64,000 nt of DNA, taken from Paenibacillus phyllosphaerae (GTDB lineage Bacteria; Bacillota; Bacilli; Paenibacillales; Paenibacillaceae). Below, one piece after another: positions 36,358-43,302 of this stretch. Made by a program: the position numbers and the translations under genes. The stretch is taken from positions 699,822 to 763,821 of the forward strand of contig NZ_JACHXK010000002.1 of assembly GCF_014192105.1 (NCBI RefSeq). The letters are read 5' to 3'. Below the pieces are notes generated by a model. That model saw only the letters and a list, made by a program, of their open reading frames with translations. It did not search any database and had not been told where the DNA came from. The stretch's first letter is position 1, and each line of letters starts with the position of its first letter.

Positions 36358-36819
36358 ATGAGCATCCGTGTTAGGCAAGCGGTAATCGAAGATATCGGAC
36401 TGATTGCCGAGCTGTTCGATGCGTACCGCGTATTTTACGGGCAGCCTTCCGACGTGGAAGGGGCCAGGCAGTTTTTGTTCGACCGTACCGTTCACCGCCA
36501 GTCCACCATTCTCGTTGCCGTCGACGAGGCGCGGGAAGGCCGGTTCGTAGGTTTCACGCAGCTGTATCCGCTGTTCTCTTCGGTCTCGATGGAGCGTTTG
36601 CTGCTGCTGAACGATCTATACGTCGCCGAGAGCCATCGTAAGCAAGGCGTAGCCCAGCTGCTGCTGGATGCAGCCCGAGACTATGCCCGAACGACGAAAG
36701 CGAAGGGGCTGGAGCTGTCCACGGCGATCGATAATGCGGCGGCGCAGCGGTTATACGAACGCAACGGATTTGAGCGCGACGAGGACTTTTATCATTATTT
36801 TCTAAGCACGAAGGGGTAG
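36358..36819 (+). CDS. GNAT-family N-acetyltransferase
   Basis: 153 residues with the GNAT layout: VRQAVIEDIGLIAELFDAYR at the start in pattern, LLLNDLYVAESHRKQGVAQLLL (acetyl-CoA motif A) near residue 85, and NAAAQRLYERNGFERD near 125. The substrate cannot be inferred. ATG 36358 follows AAGGAG with a 12-nt gap; ATG 36334 is an alternative that contains the same purine stretch. The next gene is 32 nt downstream. Confidence 0.88.
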   Translation: MSIRVRQAVIEDIGLIAELFDAYRVFYGQPSDVEGARQFLFDRTVHRQSTILVAVDEAREGRFVGFTQLYPLFSSVSMERLLLLNDLYVAESHRKQGVAQLLLDAARDYARTTKAKGLELSTAIDNAAAQRLYERNGFERDEDFYHYFLSTKG

Positions 36820-36851
36820 TGCCCCTAACTAGTAGAGGAGGTCGATGAGGG

Positions 36852-37211
36852 ATGGAACAAGTGATGTTCATCGAGCTTGGCATGGGAACGGATCTGCATG
36901 GCCAGAACATTACGAAGGCGGCTGTGCGGGCGGTCCAGAATGCGATTCGCCACAACTCGATGCCGGGCCTCCGCTCGGTGCTGCCGGGCGGCGACCTGAA
37001 TGCGATGAAGGTGCATGTGAAGCTGGCGCTGCCTTGCGATCATGAGCTTCTGGACCCGGAGGCGGTGAAGGCGGTGCTGCCTTACGGTACGTTGACGCTG
37101 GAGCTGCTCCAAGGCGGCATGGTCACGACGAGCGGCGTCGTGCTGCCCGATAAGGACGACAAGAATGATCTGATTTACGTCGTGAACGCTTCCGTCGAAG
37201 TGGGTTTCTAA
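36852..37211 (+). CDS. Lin0512-family protein
   Basis: 119 residues, the complete length of the TIGR02058 family: FIELGMGTDLHGQNITKAA at the start, AVQNAIRHNSMPGL near residue 27, KVHVKLALPCDHE near 52 and NASVEVGF at the end. The function is unknown. AGAGGAGG lies upstream of ATG 36852. It is probably co-transcribed with the GNAT gene. Confidence 0.85.
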   Translation: MEQVMFIELGMGTDLHGQNITKAAVRAVQNAIRHNSMPGLRSVLPGGDLNAMKVHVKLALPCDHELLDPEAVKAVLPYGTLTLELLQGGMVTTSGVVLPDKDDKNDLIYVVNASVEVGF

Positions 37212-37252
37212 CCGAAGGCTAGCATACGATCAACGGAACGCAGATAGTTATG

Positions 37253-37290
37253 TAGAGCGGTAGTTCTCGCAAGGAGGACGCCGCTTTTTC
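37253..37290 (+). terminator. Weak terminator-like hairpin
   Basis: AGCGG (37256-37260) pairs with CCGCT (37281-37285) and is followed by five T. The stem is short with a long loop. The remaining spacer to 37506 shows no gene. Confidence 0.4.
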
Positions 37291-37506
37291 ACAATACGCT
37301 CATGGATAAGTTTTGCGCTTTGGAATCATCTTGTCGTTCTCCCGAATGAAATGTGTATGCCACTAAAGTCGAAGTTAGCGTCCTGCCTTAACAGGAGGTA
37401 CGCATCCGTTTCGCGCCGGTAGAGCTTCCCTGACCGTCTTCGTGGAAGGAAATGGATGGTTGTGGAGAGAATAGGTTTACGATCACGAAAGGAGTGTAGG
37501 CTTAAG

Positions 37507-38247
37507 ATGAAGCGAGATATCGTCATTATTACCGGAGCCTCCCGCGGGCTCGGGGAAGCGCTGACACTGGCTTATTTGAAGCGGGGCAGCTACGTATACG
37601 GACTGTCGCGCGGGGTATCGGAGGAGGCTAAGGCGGCGGAGCGGTTTACGGCGGTTAATGTGGATTTAAGCAGCGCGGCGGAGGTCGAGATGGCGATGCA
37701 TCGGCTGTTCGAGCAGCTGGACCCGGCGTCGGTCGAAGCAATCACGCTGATCAACAATGCGGCAATGCTCGAACCGATCGCGCCGATTGACCAGTGCGGA
37801 ACGGATGACATTGCCGACCATATTCATACCGGACTGCTCGCGCCGGTGCTGCTCACCTCACTCTTCATCGGCAAGACCCGTGAATGGGCGCTGGCCAAAA
37901 AGCTTGCGATCGTCACATCCGGGATGGCTAACTATCCGACGGCGTCGATGAGCCTGTATTGTTCCGTCAAGGCCGCGGTCAATATATTCACGCAGAGCGT
38001 TCGGGCCGAGCAGCGGCTGGCAGCGCATCCGGTACGGGTCGTGGCGGTCGATCCAGGTATGATCGACACCCAGATGCAGGTCAGCGCACGCTCCCACCAA
38101 GGCGAAGAGGCTTTTCCGCTGGGCGCTTTCTTCCAAGAATCGTATGAGCAGGAGAAGCTGGTGCCAGCCGATCAAGTGGCGGCTAGGGTAATTGAGCTGC
38201 TCGATCAAGAACAGGATAACGAGGCGATTGTCCGCACCTATACATAG
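37507..38247 (+). CDS. Short-chain dehydrogenase (sepiapterin-reductase-like)
   Basis: 246 residues. The nucleotide motif TGASRGLGEAL is at residues 10-20, the NNAAM motif near 88, the catalytic serine region VTSGMANYPTA near 137 and YCSVK (Tyr, Lys) near 153. DPGMIDTQMQ near 186 resembles the benzil/sepiapterin reductase branch. The substrate is unknown. ATG 37507 follows AAAGGAG. It is monocistronic. Confidence 0.87.
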   Translation: MKRDIVIITGASRGLGEALTLAYLKRGSYVYGLSRGVSEEAKAAERFTAVNVDLSSAAEVEMAMHRLFEQLDPASVEAITLINNAAMLEPIAPIDQCGTDDIADHIHTGLLAPVLLTSLFIGKTREWALAKKLAIVTSGMANYPTASMSLYCSVKAAVNIFTQSVRAEQRLAAHPVRVVAVDPGMIDTQMQVSARSHQGEEAFPLGAFFQESYEQEKLVPADQVAARVIELLDQEQDNEAIVRTYT

Positions 38248-38302
38248 CTTCTTCCCGCTGATAGCCGATCCGCCGCATTCACAGCCATTAGATGAAAGGC
38301 AG

Positions 38303-38325
38303 TTCATATTCGGTTCATAATAGCC
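38303..38325 (+). promoter_or_regulatory. Direct repeat TTCATA with 11-bp period (candidate OmpR-type operator)
   Basis: TTCATA occurs at 38303-38308 and 38314-38319, exactly one helical turn apart, about 215 nt before the response regulator gene. OmpR/PhoB-family regulators bind such tandem half-sites, so autoregulation is possible. The rest of the 38248-38529 spacer shows only small hairpins. Confidence 0.35.
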
Positions 38326-38529
38326 GGGTATGCTTGTCGAAATAGCGGATGGGTCATGGCGGATCGGTGCAAATACAACTGGACATCGGAATTCCGCTGC
38401 AGCATGCCCGAACTCTCTTACTGAGTTTCGCTGACAACAAGACCCGGGGTATTCGCGGGGCTAGCTCTCCTTCATCCATGATGGAGGGCGCTACGCTCCC
38501 TATGCCCGCGGGCAACGGAGATGATCGAA

Positions 38530-39204
38530 TTGACAAAGCTGCTTGTCGTGGACGATGATCCGCACATTCGCGAGCTGGTGCGGCTTTTTCTAAGCCGGGA
38601 AGGATTTACGGTAATCGAAGCCGGTGACGGCGTCGAGGCGCTTGCGGCGTTCGAGGCGGAGCAGCCGGCGATGGTCATTCTGGACGTGATGATGCCGCGC
38701 ATGGACGGCTGGGCTTTGTGCGAGGAGCTTCGAGGCTCGACCAATGTGCCGCTGCTTATGCTGACGGCCAAAGGGGAGACGAAGCAGAAGGTGAAGGGCT
38801 TCGAACTGGGTGCCGACGATTACCTCGTGAAGCCTTTCGAGCCGATCGAGCTCGTCATGCGCGTCAAGGCGCTGCTCAAGCGTTACCGGATCTCGACTAG
38901 CCAGCAGGTGCAGGTCGGCGCGGTGCAGATGGATCGGGCGACCTTCGAGGTGACCGAGGAAGGCAAGGCGCTGACGCTGCCGCTCAAGGAGTTCGAACTG
39001 CTGTTCAAGCTGGCCAGCTATCCGGGCAAAACCTTCTCGCGCGATCAGCTGATCGAGCAGATCTGGGGCTACGATTACGAAGGCGATGAGCGTACGGTCG
39101 ATGTCCATATCAAAAGGCTGCGCGAGCGCTTCCCGGAAGAGACTGCCGGTTTCCGCATTCAGACGATTCGCGGGCTCGGTTACCGGCTTGAGGTTCAGGC
39201 ATGA
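38530..39204 (+). CDS. OmpR/PhoB-family response regulator
   Basis: 224 residues. The receiver domain has LLVVDDDPHIRELVR, phospho-acceptor Asp52 in MVILDVMMPRMDG and KPFEPIELV near 104. The winged-helix effector ends RTVDVHIKRLRERF and RTIRGLGYRLE. It pairs with the kinase that overlaps its stop codon. The start is taken as TTG 38530 because CGGAG abuts ATG 38521 with no spacing but lies 9 nt from this TTG, leaving the usual receiver N-terminus. Confidence 0.9.
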   Translation: MTKLLVVDDDPHIRELVRLFLSREGFTVIEAGDGVEALAAFEAEQPAMVILDVMMPRMDGWALCEELRGSTNVPLLMLTAKGETKQKVKGFELGADDYLVKPFEPIELVMRVKALLKRYRISTSQQVQVGAVQMDRATFEVTEEGKALTLPLKEFELLFKLASYPGKTFSRDQLIEQIWGYDYEGDERTVDVHIKRLRERFPEETAGFRIQTIRGLGYRLEVQA

Positions 39205-40598
39205 ACCTCAAGCGGGAACGAACCGTCGAAGTCGTCAGAGGAATTTTCCTGTTCGCGCTGTTCATCACGATCGGCTGGAGCATCGCGTATGGAATCATCA
39301 ACTTCGTACATGAGCGAATGAGCGGCGACACCGAGTTTGCGCGGCTCGAGCAGGAAGCACGGATGCTCGGCGACATCGTTACGGCTTCCACGGGCGGCCA
39401 GACCGAAGAGGTGCTGAACGAACTGGCAAGGCTGAAGGGGCTGGAGCTTGTTTTCGTGCAAGGCGATGCGGTGCGGCGGTTCCAGGGACAGCCCGAAGCG
39501 ACGGAAGAGCTCAGCCTGTCCGATGAGCAGCTGCAAGCCCCAGTCGGCGGCAGCATGATCCAGACCGTGAAGCGGCAGGCGCTGCTGGGCAGCGGTTACA
39601 TGCTAGTCGGCTTACCCGTTCAAGTGGAAGGTTCCGCTGCCGGGCTGCTCGTGATCGAGCGTCTGCCGGGCTTCTTCGCCAATTACAGCAAAGGGCTGCT
39701 GACGGTGTATTGCGCGCTTGTCGTCCTGGTGCTGATCGCGCTGGCCATGCGGCCATGGCGGGAGGAGCTTCGCGGCTGGATGGAAGTGATCAACGCCATC
39801 CGCAGGATCGGCAAAGGGGATTTCACGGTGACGCTGGAGCGCAATCGCCATATGCGCGGGCAATTCGGCGAGCTGGCGGATTCGATCAACGACATGACCA
39901 CGAATTTGAGCCAGATGGAGGAGATGAGGCAGTCCTTTATCTCCAACGTCTCGCATGAAATCCAATCGCCGCTGACTTCGATCCGCGGGTTCGCCCGCGC
40001 GCTGCAGGAAGACGGCCTGGAAGAAGAGCAGCGCAACCGGTACTACAACATTATCGAGACCGAGAGCATGCGCTTATCCAAGCTGAGCGACAATCTGCTG
40101 AAGCTGACCTCGCTCGATTCCGACAAACATCCCTTCGAGCCGAAGCCTTACCGTCTGGACAAGCAGCTCCGCCGGATGATTCTGGCCTGCGAGCCGCAGT
40201 GGAGCGATAAGGACATTGTGATGGATGTCGAGCTGCCGGAGCTTCGGATCGCCGCCGACGAGGATTTATTGTCGCAGGTATGGATGAACCTTCTCAGCAA
40301 CAGCATCAAATTCACCCCGGCGAAAGGCGTCATCCGCGTTCATGCCAAGCAGCAGGGGGATCATATCGTCGTAGTGCTGTCCGACAGCGGGATCGGCATT
40401 GCAGCCGAAGACGTGCCTCACATTTTCGAGCGCTTCTTCAAGGCGGATAAGGCGAGGGACCGCAGCATCGGGGGCAGCGGACTTGGGTTGTCGATCGTGA
40501 AGCGCATCTTGGATATCCACGGGGGAATCGCGGAAGTGGCGAGCGTGCTTGGACAAGGGACGACGTTTACCGTCAGATTGCCGGCCATGCAAGGGTGA
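39201..40598 (+). CDS. Membrane sensor histidine kinase
   Basis: 465 residues. Membrane helices at about 12-35 and 160-183 flank an extracellular domain of about 125 residues. A HAMP-like linker leads to HisKA with VSHEIQSPLTSIRGF (His252), then the N box WMNLLSNSIKF near 358, DSGIGI near 395 and GGSGLGLSIVKRI near 430. The start overlaps the response regulator stop (ATGA), defining a two-component pair. The signal is unknown; downstream genes point the other way. Confidence 0.9.
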   Translation: MNLKRERTVEVVRGIFLFALFITIGWSIAYGIINFVHERMSGDTEFARLEQEARMLGDIVTASTGGQTEEVLNELARLKGLELVFVQGDAVRRFQGQPEATEELSLSDEQLQAPVGGSMIQTVKRQALLGSGYMLVGLPVQVEGSAAGLLVIERLPGFFANYSKGLLTVYCALVVLVLIALAMRPWREELRGWMEVINAIRRIGKGDFTVTLERNRHMRGQFGELADSINDMTTNLSQMEEMRQSFISNVSHEIQSPLTSIRGFARALQEDGLEEEQRNRYYNIIETESMRLSKLSDNLLKLTSLDSDKHPFEPKPYRLDKQLRRMILACEPQWSDKDIVMDVELPELRIAADEDLLSQVWMNLLSNSIKFTPAKGVIRVHAKQQGDHIVVVLSDSGIGIAAEDVPHIFERFFKADKARDRSIGGSGLGLSIVKRILDIHGGIAEVASVLGQGTTFTVRLPAMQG

Positions 40599-40625
40599 GG
40601 AGGATTCGCGGGAATCCTTCCTCGC
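40597..40625. terminator. Hairpin between the convergent kinase and thrC genes
   Basis: GAGGAGGATTC (from about 40597) pairs with GAATCCTTCCTC (ending near 40623) with one bulge. There is no T tract on either strand, so termination is uncertain. Confidence 0.4.
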
Positions 40626-40647
40626 CCTTATTGCGGTTTCAGCCGCT

Positions 40648-41931
40648 CTACTCCATTGGCAAGTCCGCCTGCTGAATCCCATTCCGATGAAGCTCTCCCC
40701 ATTTTTCGGCCAAATGGTACTCCTGCAGCGCATCCGTATCTTTCAACATATGGCCGGTCAGAATGCACGCTGCCGTCTCTTCGCGGTCGATCACTCCCGC
40801 CTCCACCAGTTGGCGCAGTCCCGCTAAGCCGGCTGCGGAAGCGGGCTCGCAGCCGATGCCGCTTGCGTCGATGACGGCCTTCGCCTCCAGAATCGCCGCG
40901 TCGCTCACCGTCTCGGTGATGCCCCTCGTCTCCGTTAAGACGCGCAGCGCCTTGCTCCAGCTCGGCGGGTTGCCGATGTTGAGCGCCGACGCGCGAGTAG
41001 ACGGCTTCGGTTCCGGCACAAGCTCCGGCCTGCCGTGTTTCCGGGCAGCGTTATCCTTCATGGCAGCGGCCAAGCGATGGAAGGGACTTGCGCCCTCCGC
41101 CTGTATAATCGCCACCCGCGGCAGCCGTTTGATGAAGCCAAGCGCGTATAGCTCCTGTAGGCCTTTACCGAGCGCGGCGGCATTGCTGAGCGCACCGCCA
41201 GGCAGGACGATCCAGTCGGGCAGCTGCCAGTCGAAATCCTGAGCCAGCTCGAAAATAATGCTCTTCTGCCCCTCGATCCGCATCGGATTGATGGAATTGC
41301 AGACATAAAGCCCTTGTTCCTCGGCGTGGGCGTCCAGATAGCGAATACCGTCATCATAGTTGCCGTCGAAGGTCCGCACCTGGGCGCCGTAACCGAGCGT
41401 CTGCAGCACTTTATTCGGCGAGACGTCCCTGCTCGGGACGAGAATGACCGCTTCGCAGTCAGCGTAGGCCGCATACAGAGCCAGGGATGACGACGTATTG
41501 CCGGTCGACGTGCAGGCGAAACGGCGGTAACCGATCGCACGTCCGTGCGACAACGCGGCCGTCATGCCGTTATCTTTGAAGGAGCCGCTCGGATTCTCGC
41601 TTTGCGCCTTGAACCAGACTTGGCGGTTGCCCGCATAGCGGGCCGCTTGCGCGGAAGCGTACAGTCCGGTGTTGCCTTCAGCCCGATGAACGATGGCGTC
41701 ATCCGGCAGCTCGGGCGCGATCAGCTCCTTGTAGCGCCACACGCCGCTTGCGTGCAGCGTATGCCGCTCCGCGCGCCTGTGCGCGAAGATTCGTTTCAAT
41801 AGTTCGGCATCGAGCCCGCGCAAGTCCCGGGTTACCTCGAGCAATCCGCCGCAGGCACAGCGGTAGGTCATCGGCGCTTCAAGCGGATAACATTTGTCGC
41901 AGCGGATGCATTGGGCTTGAATCGTGTTCAT
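40648..41931 (-). CDS. thrC: Threonine synthase
   Basis: 427 residues. An N-terminal zinc-ribbon-like segment (CIRCDKC ... CACGG) is followed by the PLP fold II: HRAEGNTGLY near residue 83, PLP lysine in SGSFKDNGM near 118, TSTGNTSSSLA near 141, VLPGGALSNAAALG near 245 and a C-terminal TGHMLKD. It converts O-phosphohomoserine to threonine. ATG at 41931 follows GGGAGG on the minus strand. No hom or thrB is adjacent. It is divergent from a LysR-family gene, which may regulate it. Confidence 0.9.
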   Translation of the reverse strand: MNTIQAQCIRCDKCYPLEAPMTYRCACGGLLEVTRDLRGLDAELLKRIFAHRRAERHTLHASGVWRYKELIAPELPDDAIVHRAEGNTGLYASAQAARYAGNRQVWFKAQSENPSGSFKDNGMTAALSHGRAIGYRRFACTSTGNTSSSLALYAAYADCEAVILVPSRDVSPNKVLQTLGYGAQVRTFDGNYDDGIRYLDAHAEEQGLYVCNSINPMRIEGQKSIIFELAQDFDWQLPDWIVLPGGALSNAAALGKGLQELYALGFIKRLPRVAIIQAEGASPFHRLAAAMKDNAARKHGRPELVPEPKPSTRASALNIGNPPSWSKALRVLTETRGITETVSDAAILEAKAVIDASGIGCEPASAAGLAGLRQLVEAGVIDREETAACILTGHMLKDTDALQEYHLAEKWGELHRNGIQQADLPME

Positions 41932-41964
41932 GGTTAGGAGCCTCCCTTATTCGAGCCGACAAGG

Positions 41965-41989
41965 TTGTTCGATACGTGGCTTCGAACAA
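41965..41989. promoter_or_regulatory. Inverted repeat in the thrC-lysR spacer (candidate LysR operator)
   Basis: TTGTTCGA (41965-41972) is exactly complementary to TCGAACAA (41982-41989) across 9 nt. LysR-type regulators bind interrupted dyads of this size in divergent promoters. It lies 34 nt upstream of the thrC start. Confidence 0.5.
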
Positions 41990-42106
41990 TCTAACTTGTA
42001 CCGGCTTCCGGATAGCTCTACAATAACGGGAGAAGACCCATCAGACTAATACCGGTTTCTTCGGTGAAGATAACTTTTCGTTATGAATGGCGGAGGAGAG
42101 AAGGCT

Positions 42107-43018
42107 TTGAACTTATACGCGCTTACCATATTCCATCATGTGGCGGCTCTCGGCAGCGTGACGAAGGCGGCCGAGCAACTGATGATCAGCCAGCCGGCCG
42201 TAACGGCCCATGTACGGAAGCTGTCGGCGGAGCTTGGCCTCACGCTGCTCGCGCCCAGCGGCAGAGGCGTGCTGCTTACGGAAGCGGGCCAACGGGTAGC
42301 TGCGCATGCGCGGCGGATTGTGGCCTTGGAAGAAGAGGTTGCCCGGGATTTGAACGATTATCGCAGCGGAGCCGTCGGCACGCTGCGGATAGCGGCTACT
42401 TCATTGCCGGCGAATGTACTGCTGCCAAGGCAGCTTGCGCGCTTCCGAAGCGAGCATCCGCAGGTTAAGATTGAGGTGAATACCTCGAATGCGCATCGCG
42501 CGCTCGAGGCGCTCTTGCATTACCGCGTGGATCTTGCCGTCATTGGAGGCAGCAGCCAGCTCGAGCGGGAGGGGCTGATCCAGGTGGAGCTGCTGCGGGA
42601 CGAGCAGTGGTTTATCGTGTCGGCGGATCATCCGCTCGCCGGGCAGACGACTCCGCTAGCCGAGTTGATCCGGGAGCCGTTCATCGTGAGGGAGTCCGGC
42701 AGTGCGGCGCGACAGCAACTGGAGGGGATCTGCCGCGCTCGCGCATCCAACCTTCCGGACGGCGTGCTGCAGGTGAGCGGGATCACCGAGACGATAGAAG
42801 CGGTGGCAGCCGGTTTTGGCGCGGCCTTCGTCTCTTCGCTCGAGGCGTCATCCGCAGTGGCCCGCGGAGAGGCAGCGCGCGTCCATGTACCGGATGCGGG
42901 GGCGGTTAATCCGATTATGCTCGTGATGCGCGAGAAGGATTGGCTGCCGCCGGCAGCCGGCCATTTTGCCAAGCAGCTCCAGGTTTGCGATTGGAAAGAA
43001 GTACTCCGGGGTGTCTAA
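42107..43018 (+). CDS. LysR-family transcriptional regulator
   Basis: 303 residues. The N-terminal winged helix reads LYALTIFHHVAALGSVTKAAEQLMISQPAVTAHVRKLS in pattern, and a two-lobed effector domain starts with GTLRIAATSLPANVLLP near residue 90. TTG 42107 was preferred to ATG 42083 because GGAGGAGAG at 42092-42100 suits it and families begin with this residue. It is divergent from thrC. The effector is unknown. Confidence 0.88.
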   Translation: MNLYALTIFHHVAALGSVTKAAEQLMISQPAVTAHVRKLSAELGLTLLAPSGRGVLLTEAGQRVAAHARRIVALEEEVARDLNDYRSGAVGTLRIAATSLPANVLLPRQLARFRSEHPQVKIEVNTSNAHRALEALLHYRVDLAVIGGSSQLEREGLIQVELLRDEQWFIVSADHPLAGQTTPLAELIREPFIVRESGSAARQQLEGICRARASNLPDGVLQVSGITETIEAVAAGFGAAFVSSLEASSAVARGEAARVHVPDAGAVNPIMLVMREKDWLPPAAGHFAKQLQVCDWKEVLRGV

Positions 43019-43027
43019 CGGCACGTC

Positions 43028-43057
43028 AAAAAAAGGAGCCGTAGTTATCGGCTCCTT
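43028..43057 (-). terminator. Minus-strand intrinsic terminator
   Basis: On the minus strand AAGGAGCCG (43057-43049) pairs with CGGCTCCTT (43041-43033) and is followed by a T tract down to 43028. On the plus strand the T tract is absent, so it serves a leftward transcript, not lysR. Confidence 0.8.
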
Positions 43058-43217
43058 CGTCACTCGTCTATTCGATTCAAGGCAGGCGTGTTACCGCCGG
43101 CGTAACTGTCAGTCATCGTCTGCGCTTCTCCATGTCCATTGGTTGACCCTAGCGCTGCTTTTTGTTAAAATCAGGACTGGACTAAAAAAACGGTCAATAA
43201 ACAAATTGTAAATATCC
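43028..43217 (-). ncRNA. Orphan leftward transcription unit, about 190 nt, with overlapping micro-ORFs
   Basis: Reading leftward, a promoter (43224-43253) and a strong terminator (43028-43057) enclose about 190 nt with no ordinary gene. Inside is a 9-codon frame, MDMEKRRR (43139-43113), whose stop overlaps by ATGA an 18-residue frame MTDSYAGGNTPALNRIDE (43116-43060). Ribosome binding sites are only moderate (AGGGT and GGAG). It could be a small regulatory RNA, a micropeptide mRNA or a leader; I recognise no known family. It lies between lysR and the second helD gene. Confidence 0.45.
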
Positions 43218-43223
43218 ACAATA

Positions 43224-43253
43224 ATTATAACATACAGCTGACGGCGGAGTCAA
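43224..43253 (-). promoter_or_regulatory. Strong leftward sigma-A promoter
   Basis: On the minus strand TTGACT (43253-43248), an 18-nt spacer and TATAAT (43229-43224) with an upstream TGT (extended -10). It faces away from helD2 and towards the orphan terminator at 43028. Confidence 0.65.
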
Positions 43254-43302
43254 TATGGAATTATAAGGGGTTATGGGGACATAAAGAAGGGATGATGAGA
43301 GT

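Noticed and set aside
43028..43057. Terminator of the lysR gene
   Set aside because: The T tract is on the left side only, so the hairpin terminates leftward transcription, opposite to lysR.
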